From Paenibacillus sp. UNC451MF (GTDB lineage: Bacteria; Bacillota; Bacilli; Paenibacillales; NBRC-103111), in the NCBI RefSeq assembly GCF_000686845.1, contig NZ_JMLS01000025.1, positions 1-64,000 on the forward strand: a stretch of DNA of 64,000 nucleotides. The letters are read 5' to 3'. The notes below the pieces were generated by a model. It did not search any database. It was given only the letters and a program-made list of their open reading frames with translations, and had not been told where the DNA came from. Below, one piece after another: positions 16,561 to 25,496 of this stretch. The translations under genes were made by a program, and so were the position numbers. The number at the start of each line of letters is the position of its first letter. Positions within the stretch are counted from its first letter, which is position 1.

Positions 16561-17748
16561 TTACACTTGCACATCCAAAAATAAATAGTGCGTATCTCCA
16601 ACAGGGCAAGAATACGTCTGCATCAGACGGGAAGTATCGAGATCGGTGTACTCGCTCGAGAGCATCCCCTGCCGCTGATTGTTTAGCCGCATCATATTCG
16701 GAATAAAATAAGGACGCCATATCCAGTTCGATCCTTGATATTGGGCGTCCTTTTTCCATTCACCCTCGATATCCCTCGTATAATTGGAAGAAACCTGACA
16801 TCCGTCTTCACGGCATATATAAATTCTGACCACATTGAGTCCTACGCTCATTAGCAAACTTTGAATCATCTTATCCGCATCCGTCACGCTGCCAATATGA
16901 ATATCTGATGCAATCAGCTCGCTTAAGCTGTCCTGCACGGAGAACAGCGCCCGATAGCGTGCCATCTCCTGTTCGGTGTACAGCCTGATTTCTTCTTTTA
17001 AGAATGGTTCGTAGGCTCGCTCATCCTGAAGCCCCTGCCTTGCTTCCGAGAATAGGAAGCCCTGAACATACCGCGCCCCCGCTTTCAACGCATAATACAA
17101 ATCCTGCTTGGTCTCGACTCCTTCGATCAGCAGCGACGATCCCATCTGGGAAGACAGGATAGAGAAGGAATTCAGCAGCGCCTTATAGCCGTCATGCATG
17201 GCGCTCTTCTTCAGCAGCTTCAGGTCGATTTTCAATATATTGGGTCGAATCGAAGCAATACGGTCATAGTTGCTGTACCCGCTCCCTATATCGTCGATAG
17301 CAATGAGACAGCCCTGCTCGCGGTAAACGTTAATAATAGCGGACAACTCGTCGAGTCTCCCGTGGAACTCCTCTTCAGTTACCTCTATAACGACCCTTGA
17401 TGGATCAAGTCCATGCTTCTGAATAAATTGCAGCGTCGGAAGTATACCGCATTCTTTATATATGCGATAAATCCAGGAGGGCTTTAAATTCAAAAACAGC
17501 AGCGCGCTAGAATCCGACTGTGCTATTGCGGCAATGGCTTGTTCCCGCAAAATACGGTCTACATGCAGATGCTGCTCATCACTAATTTCCGGATTTTGAA
17601 AAAAAGGCCCCAAGCTCCTCACCTTTTCTCCTTGCACCGTTCTCCCTAACGCTTCATAAGCGATTATCCGTTGCGTTTGCAGTGATAAAATCGGTTGAAA
17701 AAACGAACGCAGCTCTCGTTCCTGCAGCTCCCGTATTTCATTCAGCAT
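16561..17748 (-). CDS. ykuI: EAL-domain protein YkuI-type (c-di-GMP binding/phosphodiesterase)
   Basis: A 395-residue protein with an EAL domain (about 5-240) and a C-terminal PAS-like YkuI_C domain (about 255-390). Key residues are present: YEALGR (E32), NLKPSW, IEVTEEEF, DDIGSGYSNYDR, KIDLK, IEGVET and YVQGF, so metal and c-di-GMP ligands look intact. B. subtilis YkuI binds c-di-GMP, but hydrolysis was not demonstrated, so activity is uncertain. No signal peptide or membrane segment is seen. ATG at complement of 17746-17748 is preferred because GGAGGG is 9 nt away; the earlier ATG leaves only 3 nt. It ends 16 bp from the convergent SNF2 gene without a visible terminator. Confidence 0.9.
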   Translation of the reverse strand: MLNEIRELQERELRSFFQPILSLQTQRIIAYEALGRTVQGEKVRSLGPFFQNPEISDEQHLHVDRILREQAIAAIAQSDSSALLFLNLKPSWIYRIYKECGILPTLQFIQKHGLDPSRVVIEVTEEEFHGRLDELSAIINVYREQGCLIAIDDIGSGYSNYDRIASIRPNILKIDLKLLKKSAMHDGYKALLNSFSILSSQMGSSLLIEGVETKQDLYYALKAGARYVQGFLFSEARQGLQDERAYEPFLKEEIRLYTEQEMARYRALFSVQDSLSELIASDIHIGSVTDADKMIQSLLMSVGLNVVRIYICREDGCQVSSNYTRDIEGEWKKDAQYQGSNWIWRPYFIPNMMRLNNQRQGMLSSEYTDLDTSRLMQTYSCPVGDTHYLFLDVQV

Positions 17749-17892
17749 CCCCATTTGCCCTCCAATAACTACCGGCGTTAGTTTTATGACAATATTTCTG
17801 ACATCTCACCTTAACGCTATTGTAAGTTACAAGAGACAAACTGGCAATTGTTTACTGCGAATCTTGTCATATTTTCTGTATAGGCTTTCAGC

Positions 17893-18663
17893 CTAACATG
17901 GTGCCTCTGAACTAAAATCGAGCCATTCACCATCCTCAGGAATTCTGACTTGATGCTGTAATTGCTCAGCGCTCAAATAATCTCGTACCTGCCCCCGCGT
18001 CTCCAGACAATGGTTGATCGCCTCCATATGAACGGCTACCACACAAGTCTCTGGTGCATAACGGCATACTCGGGCGATATCCTCATGGGTCATCGTGATC
18101 GGGTCGCCTTGAGCAAATTGGGCAGCACCGCCGTTAACAATAGTCACATCTGGGCTATAGCGGTCTAACGCATTTTCCACCTCCGGCACATAGATGGTGT
18201 CACCGGCTATATACAGCACAGGCTCATCCTGGGCATGCAGCACAAATCCCGACACTGCCCCCATCCGCTTCCCAATTTCACCAGTCCCGTGTTGACCACC
18301 CGTTCGCGACAAGCGGATGCCCCTCCACTCAAGCTCATTCTCTATGGATCGAACATGATTGAATCCGGCCTGTTTTATTTTATCCGTGTCCGCCGGCTGA
18401 CAAAATACCGGAAGCTGTTTATCCAAAAGTCTTACCGCCTCTTCATCCCAATGGTCGAAATGGGTGTGAGTCACTAATACAGCTTGTATCGTTTGCAATA
18501 ATTGCGGTGATACGGGGATGGAAACTAAAGGATTTTGTCGACTATTTGTCGAATTCATTACAGGTGGATACGCCCCCTGCTCGCAGAGCATCGGGTCCAC
18601 CAAAAAACGGATCCCATGTATGTCTACCAGCAGTGTCGCATGTCGAAGCAGTTGAATTTTCAT
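17893..18663 (-). CDS. MBL-fold metal-dependent hydrolase (UlaG-like)
   Basis: A 256-residue metallo-beta-lactamase-fold protein. The zinc motif HTHFDH is at 66-71, with the further ligands in GGQHGTG and AGDTIY, and the N-terminus LLRHATLLVDIHGIRFLVDP is typical of the UlaG/YycJ-like L-ascorbate-6-phosphate lactonase branch. The substrate is not predictable. GGAGGG precedes ATG by 6-7 nt. It is divergent from an Lrp-type regulator 186 bp away, which is a likely controller. Confidence 0.87.
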   Translation of the reverse strand: MKIQLLRHATLLVDIHGIRFLVDPMLCEQGAYPPVMNSTNSRQNPLVSIPVSPQLLQTIQAVLVTHTHFDHWDEEAVRLLDKQLPVFCQPADTDKIKQAGFNHVRSIENELEWRGIRLSRTGGQHGTGEIGKRMGAVSGFVLHAQDEPVLYIAGDTIYVPEVENALDRYSPDVTIVNGGAAQFAQGDPITMTHEDIARVCRYAPETCVVAVHMEAINHCLETRGQVRDYLSAEQLQHQVRIPEDGEWLDFSSEAPC

Positions 18664-18849
18664 GAAAAATCCCTCCTATGCAAATAAACGGATTGGCGCC
18701 TGGAATTCAGAGTAAGTACACCCTCCGGGCATCTATGCTTAGTATGCCTTATTTCTCTTTATGGCTGAAGAGCTTGATGAAAGGGCTGGACGCAATTCAT
18801 TTTCACCATGAAAAAAATAACCGATGCACGCAGGAAAGGATGAATGCCC

Positions 18850-19266
18850 ATGCTCGATGCCACGGATTTAAAAATATTGGAATGCTTGCTGGCCGATGCC
18901 CGCATGCCCCACAAGGAGATCGGTGAGCGCGTTCATCTTACCGGACAAGCGGTCGGCTTTCGTATTCGCAAGCTAGAGGATGCAGGAATTATCCAGGGCG
19001 TCCATATCACACTGAATCAGGAAAAGCTCGGCTTGACGGTTATGGCGCAAATCATCGTTTTCATGAAAACGACGAGCTCCCATTCGCTGTTTCAAACCTT
19101 CGTACGGGAGCATCCGAACGTCAAGGAAGCTTACCGTATCAGCGGGGAAGGCTGCTACTTACTCCGTCTTCTCGTAGCTTCGCATGGCGAACTCAATGCA
19201 TTTTTGGATCGGTTAGTCGAATACGCCAACTATAGAGTTCATATATGCTTGGACCGCATCAAATAA
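18850..19266 (+). CDS. Lrp/AsnC family transcriptional regulator
   Basis: A 138-residue protein with an N-terminal helix-turn-helix (LDATDLKILECLLADARMPHKEIGERVHLTGQAVGFRIRKLE, residues 2-45) and a C-terminal RAM ligand domain (VKEAYRISGEGCYLLRLLV). Lrp proteins assemble as dimers or octamers and respond to amino acids. ATG at 18850 is preferred over 18844 because GGAAAGGA (18833-18840) is then 9 nt away and LDxxD is the canonical start. It diverges from the MBL-fold gene and lies 38 bp before the hybrid kinase gene with no terminator, so cotranscription is possible. Confidence 0.87.
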   Translation: MLDATDLKILECLLADARMPHKEIGERVHLTGQAVGFRIRKLEDAGIIQGVHITLNQEKLGLTVMAQIIVFMKTTSSHSLFQTFVREHPNVKEAYRISGEGCYLLRLLVASHGELNAFLDRLVEYANYRVHICLDRIK

Positions 19267-19304
19267 GCAGGATTCATTCTATTATCAGGTAAGGTGGTTT
19301 ATGC

Positions 19305-22205
19305 ATGAATGTAACCCGTTCTAATGTATCATTGCTGTATGTTGTACTTATCATCGCCCTGCTCGCTCTTGTCAGCGTATCGAGCTACATCGCCTCGACG
19401 AATATGGAGGCTGAATTGAACAGCATCGTGCAGGAAGCGATTCCCTTATCTGCTGTAGCCGAAAATATTTTGGGTGACGTGGTCAATCAGGAGACCGGCG
19501 TACGAGGCTTCGAAGTAACCAGCGACGAAAAATATTTGGATCCTTATGAGCAAGGCAAAGCACAGCTCGCCAAAGACTTGGAGCTCATGGCCGTGTATCA
19601 GAAAAAATATCCGAATCTGAAAAGCTTAATGGAAGGAGACATCCTTCCGCAAATTCAAAAGCTGCAAGATCATTATAACTCGCAAGTGGAGCTGGTCCGG
19701 GCCGGTAAGCTGGATGAAGCACGTACACGGCTGAATAACGGAAAGCTTCTGATGGATCGATTCCGCCAGCTGCATCTGAAAATTCGTACCGATATCGATA
19801 CGATCGGAACGGAAGCCTACAATGATGCCCAACATGCCGGGCATATCGCCCGTTTGATCATAGCTGCCGGAGGGGCGGTAGCGGTCGTCATCGGCGCTTT
19901 CTCCGCCTTTATATTCAACCGTGCCAATCGGGCCGAATCCGCATTGCGCAAGAGTGAGGAGACATACCGCTACATGGCGGAAAGCCTGGAAGCACAAAAC
20001 GAGGAAATTATTGCTCAACAGGAAGAGCAGGAGCAAACCCTGGAGAAGCTCTCCCAAAGAGAGCAGGAGCTTGAAACCATCAGCTCCTACCAGGAGAAGC
20101 TGTCCGGTTCATTGAACATGAACCAATTTCTCGAGTCATCCATTCCAGCACTGCTTAGTTCACTGCAAATGGATGCAGCACTGCTTGTTATCCAATCGCA
20201 AACCGCTTCCGGACAGCAGTCTTCTTATGACATTTTGTATGCGGTAGGCTATCCGTCGAACCTGCCTTCGCGAATGGAGCACGAGCTGTTCGGTCCTGCA
20301 CTGCGTGTGTTTACAGAGAAAGTACAGATTGACTGTAAGCGGGAGCTGTCCGCCGAGGAAACAGGACTTCATCGAAGTATGACCTATGCGATAGATCAAT
20401 ACCATCCTCTGTTTGACGACAAGCAGGAAGTGATCGGTTTTCTGCTGCTCACCGGCTATTTGTCATCACGGACCGAGCAGCAGGGCCGGGTGGGTAAAGG
20501 CTTAATGCGGCAGTTTGGACTGGCCTTCCTAGCCCAGCAAATGAATGAAGAGCGTCATCTTCAATCCCGACATCTGGAGCAATTAAACGAGCAGCTGCTG
20601 CAGGAGAAGGCACTAATCGAGGAGCAGCGCGACTTAATCGAGAATATCCTTGAATCGACCCATGAAGGCATGATGCTGTGCGACGCCTCCGGCAAGCTGC
20701 TCTTTGCCAACCAACGGATGAAGAGCTACTTTACAGTAGCTGAGCATAGCGGAGATAATTGGACCGAGCTTGCTCGCAATATCGAGAAGGTCATTCCTTC
20801 CTTCTCCCCTGTTCGTAAAGCCATGGAAGGCCTGCTTAACGGTTCATTGGATAAGCTGACTGAACGGTTCGCCTTTATAGACGAAGAAGAGCAGCAGCGT
20901 TATATCGAGCTGTACGCCACCAAGGTTGGAGATAAGAAAAACCAGCAGGAGCGAGGCTACTTATTCGTATTCCGGGACCGAACCGAAGAGGAAAAGGTCG
21001 ACGAGATGAAAAACGAGTTCATTAGCATCGTATCTCATGAGCTGCGCACTCCGTTAGCCAGCGTGCTTGGATTTATTGAAATACTTCTGCATCGTCAGCT
21101 TGCACCGGACAAGCAGCAAAAATATATGCAGACTATTTATAAAGAAGCTCATCGTTTATCTACGTTGATTAACGATTTCCTGGATTTGCAGCGGATGGAA
21201 TCCGGCAAGCAGGTGTATCATTTTGCGCCGGTTGAGCTAGTCAGTGTAATCCATGAGGTCGCGGAGCAATGGAAGGAAAAGCTCAGCCACGATATTCATA
21301 TCGTGTCGGCCGATCCAGAGGTATGGGTTCGTGCAGACGCCGACCGACTTAAACAGGTCGCCCACAATTTAATCAGCAACGCGATCAAATACTCGCCTCA
21401 AGCCGATAAAGTGAACATAGCGATTGACTCCCAGGCTGGGCAAGTGAAGCTGCACATATCCGACTATGGTCTCGGCATACCTGAAGAGGCCAAGAGTAAG
21501 CTGTTCTCCAAGTTTTACCGTGTCGATAATTCGGACCGCCGTCAAATCGGGGGTACCGGCCTAGGACTTGCCATTGTGAAAGAAATCGTTGATGCCCACC
21601 ATGGGGCCATTACATTCGATTCAGTCATGGGTGAAGGAACCACCTTCACCGTTCAGCTGGAAAGCTACACATTCCCTGATGTCGACGGCAGCATTATCGT
21701 GCTCGAGGATGATGACAATTTGGCAAAGCTGATCCAGGTCGCTTTAGGCAAGCTGGACATTCCTACCGTACATCTACGTTCCGCAGAGGAAGGCATAGCT
21801 GCTCTAGCTCGAGTTCGTACGACTCCACCGCGGCTGTGCATCGTCGATATCCATTTAGAAGGCTCCAAGAACGGATGGGATTTCATGGCCGAGCTGTACG
21901 ACCATCCGACCTTCTTCCGAACACCGGTCATCGTATCGACCGCATTGGAGCCGCCGCTTAATTATCACGAGAAGGATATTGAGAAATTTTTACGCAAACC
22001 GTTCTCGATGGAAAAGCTGCTTCAAGTTGCAGACCAGCTGTTGTTCCATACAGACAAACATCCCGCTTACGTTTTCCCGGAGCAGGATGAAGCATTAATT
22101 ACCTCGTCGTTAAGAAAAAAAGGGATTGAGGTTACTGAAATTACCCATGGACAGGATACGATCCAGGTTGAGCTTAAACGTAAACCGAGTCTCCCGGAGA
22201 CTTAG
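19305..22205 (+). CDS. CHASE3-GAF-PAS hybrid sensor histidine kinase with C-terminal receiver
   Basis: A 966-residue membrane kinase. TM helices at about 9-29 and 183-204 flank an extracellular CHASE3 domain (QETGVRGFEVTSDEKYLDPYEQGK). A coiled coil, GAF-like region (about 250-420) and PAS region (about 440-560) follow. HisKA has the phospho-acceptor His in SIVSHELRTP (about 578), HATPase shows NLISNAIKYS, DYGLGIP and GTGLGLAIVKE. A receiver at about 793-912 keeps Asp in CIVDIHLEG and Lys in FLRKPF. The last about 45 residues are an unrecognised tail. No partner HPt or regulator is adjacent. SD AGGTGG precedes ATG. The signal is unknown. Confidence 0.92.
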   Translation: MNVTRSNVSLLYVVLIIALLALVSVSSYIASTNMEAELNSIVQEAIPLSAVAENILGDVVNQETGVRGFEVTSDEKYLDPYEQGKAQLAKDLELMAVYQKKYPNLKSLMEGDILPQIQKLQDHYNSQVELVRAGKLDEARTRLNNGKLLMDRFRQLHLKIRTDIDTIGTEAYNDAQHAGHIARLIIAAGGAVAVVIGAFSAFIFNRANRAESALRKSEETYRYMAESLEAQNEEIIAQQEEQEQTLEKLSQREQELETISSYQEKLSGSLNMNQFLESSIPALLSSLQMDAALLVIQSQTASGQQSSYDILYAVGYPSNLPSRMEHELFGPALRVFTEKVQIDCKRELSAEETGLHRSMTYAIDQYHPLFDDKQEVIGFLLLTGYLSSRTEQQGRVGKGLMRQFGLAFLAQQMNEERHLQSRHLEQLNEQLLQEKALIEEQRDLIENILESTHEGMMLCDASGKLLFANQRMKSYFTVAEHSGDNWTELARNIEKVIPSFSPVRKAMEGLLNGSLDKLTERFAFIDEEEQQRYIELYATKVGDKKNQQERGYLFVFRDRTEEEKVDEMKNEFISIVSHELRTPLASVLGFIEILLHRQLAPDKQQKYMQTIYKEAHRLSTLINDFLDLQRMESGKQVYHFAPVELVSVIHEVAEQWKEKLSHDIHIVSADPEVWVRADADRLKQVAHNLISNAIKYSPQADKVNIAIDSQAGQVKLHISDYGLGIPEEAKSKLFSKFYRVDNSDRRQIGGTGLGLAIVKEIVDAHHGAITFDSVMGEGTTFTVQLESYTFPDVDGSIIVLEDDDNLAKLIQVALGKLDIPTVHLRSAEEGIAALARVRTTPPRLCIVDIHLEGSKNGWDFMAELYDHPTFFRTPVIVSTALEPPLNYHEKDIEKFLRKPFSMEKLLQVADQLLFHTDKHPAYVFPEQDEALITSSLRKKGIEVTEITHGQDTIQVELKRKPSLPET

Positions 22206-22266
22206 TCCTATAGTACATCAACTAAGGCGAACCATCCCATTTCCGAAGCTCCAGCAGCTGTGAATG

Positions 22267-22281
22267 GCGGTCCGCCCTTTT
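22267..22281 (+). terminator. Weak terminator after the hybrid kinase gene
   Basis: GGCG-GTC-CGCC (inside TGGCGGTCCGCCC) is followed by TTTTT. The stem is only four base pairs. Confidence 0.35.
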
Positions 22282-22379
22282 TATGTTTCAATCGCATTTA
22301 AAAATAACCATCATTTCGTTGAAAATTGATTTATGTGATAAGCTACTGATTAGAACAATCGAAGGAGTTGATAGATACG

Positions 22380-23036
22380 ATGGATTTTCGTGATGAAGAA
22401 AAGGCTGCGGTCTATAAAGCGATTTACACTCGCAGGGATATCAGGACATTTCGGCCCGATCCGATCCCGCAGGATACGATCATGAAGCTGCTGGATGCCG
22501 CGCATCACGGGCCTTCCGTCGGCTTCAGCCAGCCATGGAATTTTATTCTCATCCAATCGGACGAAGTGAAACAACGGCTCGCCTGGGCTGCAGATAAGGA
22601 ACGAAGAGCCCTGGCTATCCACTATGAAGGGGAGAAGGAAACGAAGTTCATGTCGCTCAAAATCGAAGGACTTGCGCAAGCTCCCTTGACGGTCTGCGTC
22701 ACCTGCGATCCCACCCGGGGCGGCTCTCATGTTCTCGGTCGCAACTCCATTCCCGAAACGGATATTATGTCGACAGCCTGCGCCATTCAGAACATGTGGC
22801 TAGCAGCCTGTACCGAAGGACTAGCCATGGGCTGGGTCAGCTTTTACAAGAAAAACGACGTTCGTGATATCCTGGATATCCCGCCTCATATCGATCCTAT
22901 CGCTCTCTTATCCATTGGGTACACGGACAATTATCCTTCCATGCCGATATTGGAATCGACGAATTGGGAGAAACGGCGTTCGCTCGAGCCTTTGATCTTC
23001 GCAGAAAAGTGGGCAGCAGCCCCTAATCAGCAGTAA
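22380..23036 (+). CDS. bluB: 5,6-dimethylbenzimidazole synthase
   Basis: A 218-residue nitroreductase-fold enzyme matching BluB, which breaks down reduced FMN with oxygen to make 5,6-dimethylbenzimidazole, the lower ligand of cobalamin. Typical motifs are YKAIYTRRDIRTFRPDPIP, the segment AAHHGPSVGFSQPWNFIL near 45-62 and the end NWEKRRSLEPLIF. ATG at 22380 is chosen; an in-frame TTG at 22368 is only 1 nt from the SD AAGGAG (22362-22367). There is no cobalamin riboswitch upstream and no other cobalamin gene in the window, so it stands alone. A strong shared terminator follows. Confidence 0.9.
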   Translation: MDFRDEEKAAVYKAIYTRRDIRTFRPDPIPQDTIMKLLDAAHHGPSVGFSQPWNFILIQSDEVKQRLAWAADKERRALAIHYEGEKETKFMSLKIEGLAQAPLTVCVTCDPTRGGSHVLGRNSIPETDIMSTACAIQNMWLAACTEGLAMGWVSFYKKNDVRDILDIPPHIDPIALLSIGYTDNYPSMPILESTNWEKRRSLEPLIFAEKWAAAPNQQ

Positions 23037-23044
23037 ACATGTAG

Positions 23045-23090
23045 AAAAAGAAGCGGCCCAGTCCTTGTCAGGAGCAGCCGCTTCTTTTCA
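23045..23090. terminator. Bidirectional terminator between bluB and the chemoreceptor gene
   Basis: GAAGCGGC (23050-23057) pairs with GCCGCTTC (23077-23084), flanked by A and T tracts so that both strands end in T-rich tails. Confidence 0.88.
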
Positions 23091-23107
23091 TATTATGGAT
23101 GGAGGCA

Positions 23108-25321
23108 TCATCTTCTGCGCGTTTCCGTTAACCGGAACTGGTTCACCAACTGCTGTAGGAAGCCCGTAATGGCCTCCACGTGATGAGACGTATGACGGAC
23201 GTTGACAATATCGGTCATCAGCTCATGCACCTTTCCCTCGACCTCCGTCGAAATTTGCCGGTTCTCTTTACTGACGTCGGCGATTTTCTCCATCAGTCCT
23301 ACTACTTCGTTAATGACCTGCGTCTTTTGCGAGTCCATACCGGCACCGCTTAACAGCTCAGAGGCTGCGGCAGCCAACTGCGTACCTTCCTCCACTACCT
23401 GTGTACCTTCCTCCATCGAGGAAAAAGCTTCCTTGGCATTTTTATAAATCAACTGTACAGTTTCGTGTATCTCTTCTGTCGATTTGCGGGTTAAATCGGC
23501 AAGCTTGCGAATTTCCCCTGCGACGACGGCAAAGCCTTTGCCGTGCTCCCCTACCCGCGCCGCTTCTATTGAGGCATTTAAAGACAGTAAATTCGTTTGA
23601 TTGGATATTTCTTCAATGACCTGCAGTACATTTTTGATCTGCTGCGTCGTCTCCATGAACGTAAGAATCGTTTGGTTCGTTTCGGCTACTTTATTCGAGA
23701 TTTGGCGCATCTTATCCCCGATACGTTCTACTTCCGTCTGTGCAACAGCAATCTGCTCAGAGGCCTTGTCCTCAAGCACTCTCAGCGTCCCCTGCATGTC
23801 GCCTACCGCATCCTTCGCCACATCGATATCTTTCAGCTGGCTGCGGATGCTTCGGATCATATCGTGAATTTTGCCGCTCATCCGTTCCGTGGAGCCTGCC
23901 GTACTGACAGTCGAATCATTGAGCAGCTGCTGACTGGACAGTACTTCTGTCGCCGCCTGCTTCACCTGCAGCATAATTCCCTCCAGCGAGTCGATCATGT
24001 TGTTAATCCATTTCGCCAGCTCGCGCGTCTCATCCTTATCGAACCGTCCGTAATCCAAACGCTGTGTCAGGTCCCCTTTTCCCTCGGCATTAATTCGGAT
24101 AAACCGATTGATCGTATGCAAGCTGTCCACTACCGGCTTGGAGCCACGCTTATGCAGCGTCCAGGCAACCATGCCGCCATATACGAGATTGAGTACGGCA
24201 ATTCCAACAGCTGTGACGATCGGAGAAACTGATATATTGCTTAATGCCAAGTAAACCAGCAAAGCGCTAACCACAGCAAAAACAGCAATCATAGGCAGCT
24301 GAAGCTTCGTTAGCTTCCAGCCGATCCCACGAACCCGGTATACCTCCTCCAAGTCCCCTTCACACATCATGCCCCAGACATCAGAACAATGAGGAAGCTG
24401 AAAGGTGACTCCTTTGCCGATGACAGGAATATGCCGGTAATCCGAATAGCCGGGAAAAGCGACGAACAGGTTGCTGCCATTCTCTATCGTATTAGCAACA
24501 CCAGGATGGAGCTTCCCGGTTGCCGGATCGGTAAACATCAGCTCGAGCTCCGTATGTTCCTGCACCGTGACCACACCCCAATCGGTGGTGACGCCATCTT
24601 TCAGGTTCTCCCCGTGAGTAAAGGTGCGATCTTCGAACCTACTACGAGATAATGCTGTACCCGGAGCAATCTGAGTATTCAACCCAGCACGCGCCATAAA
24701 AATGTAGTTATCGCCGGAATCCGGATAGACGTGTCCTGACTCACGTTGGATCAAGTCACCGATCACATCATTGGGAACTCTGCCGCACAGCGCTCCCGCC
24801 CAACGTCCGTTCGTCATTATGGGCACGATGTAGAGAAGTGTCATTTTATCATGAAAAGCGGAGGTCGTAGGACCTATCTCCAGCGTCAACGGATCAGCAA
24901 ATGGACCGAACAAGCATTTATTTCCTTTGTTGGTGTGTTCCAGACCTTTGGACAACAGCCCTCGCCCTGCATAGCTTGTTCCAATGTGCTTCGGATAGGA
25001 TGAGAATACGACCACAGACTGTTCATCCAACAGGAAGACTTCCGAGAAATCCAATGCACGATTACGAACGGACGCAAACAGCTTGCCCAACGCCACAGAC
25101 TGTTGATCCTTGGAAACCTCATGTAAGGATATCTCCGATACAATTTGTGCCAACAGCCGGTCCAAATGAGACCAGTACTCGTTCGTCCAGCTTTTTAACA
25201 GCTCCATGCGAGTGCTGGCAATCCCTTCGAAAATATCTTCAACATCCGCCCTTAACCCGCGATTTAATCGGTAAGACCACCAGAGAGGAAGCCCCTTCCT
25301 GAACCCTAACCAATCAAACAT
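23108..25321 (-). CDS. Methyl-accepting chemotaxis protein with N-terminal soluble sensor and TM hairpin
   Basis: A 737-residue chemoreceptor. The C-terminal coiled-coil signalling domain is clear (about 480-725; tip with [39 protein letters not shown]). The N-terminal about 25-330 looks like a Cache-type sensor ([20 protein letters not shown]) but no signal peptide or TM helix precedes it. Two hydrophobic segments at about 342-362 and 368-388 form a hairpin, followed by a HAMP-like region. As in Aer, sensor and signalling parts would both be cytoplasmic. Two Cys ([12 protein letters not shown], about 314-322) may bind metal. ATG at complement of 25319-25321 has GGGGAG 5 nt upstream. Ligand unknown. 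Confidence 0.88.
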   Translation of the reverse strand: MFDWLGFRKGLPLWWSYRLNRGLRADVEDIFEGIASTRMELLKSWTNEYWSHLDRLLAQIVSEISLHEVSKDQQSVALGKLFASVRNRALDFSEVFLLDEQSVVVFSSYPKHIGTSYAGRGLLSKGLEHTNKGNKCLFGPFADPLTLEIGPTTSAFHDKMTLLYIVPIMTNGRWAGALCGRVPNDVIGDLIQRESGHVYPDSGDNYIFMARAGLNTQIAPGTALSRSRFEDRTFTHGENLKDGVTTDWGVVTVQEHTELELMFTDPATGKLHPGVANTIENGSNLFVAFPGYSDYRHIPVIGKGVTFQLPHCSDVWGMMCEGDLEEVYRVRGIGWKLTKLQLPMIAVFAVVSALLVYLALSNISVSPIVTAVGIAVLNLVYGGMVAWTLHKRGSKPVVDSLHTINRFIRINAEGKGDLTQRLDYGRFDKDETRELAKWINNMIDSLEGIMLQVKQAATEVLSSQQLLNDSTVSTAGSTERMSGKIHDMIRSIRSQLKDIDVAKDAVGDMQGTLRVLEDKASEQIAVAQTEVERIGDKMRQISNKVAETNQTILTFMETTQQIKNVLQVIEEISNQTNLLSLNASIEAARVGEHGKGFAVVAGEIRKLADLTRKSTEEIHETVQLIYKNAKEAFSSMEEGTQVVEEGTQLAAAASELLSGAGMDSQKTQVINEVVGLMEKIADVSKENRQISTEVEGKVHELMTDIVNVRHTSHHVEAITGFLQQLVNQFRLTETRRR

Positions 25322-25448
25322 ATGTACTCCCCCATCTCCAAAGCAAGTGTTATTGTTATGTAAAATACTATAACACAAACATGGTTTAGATGTGAGAAAA
25401 TTTTCCTATTTTTCGCACAAAAGTTATCATCATGTTATGAAAAGCAGG

Positions 25449-25481
25449 AAAAAAGGCCCATCTATGATTAGATGGGCCTTT
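25449..25481 (-). terminator. Terminator of the gal operon
   Basis: A perfect 13-bp stem AAAGGCCCATCTA (25452-25464) with TAGATGGGCCTTT (25469-25481) and TGAT loop; on the minus strand it is followed by further Ts. Confidence 0.92.
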
Positions 25482-25496
25482 AATATGCCATAAGAT

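Noticed and set aside
22206-22379. Possible cobalamin riboswitch before bluB
   Set aside because: The leader is short and holds no B12-box-like sequence.
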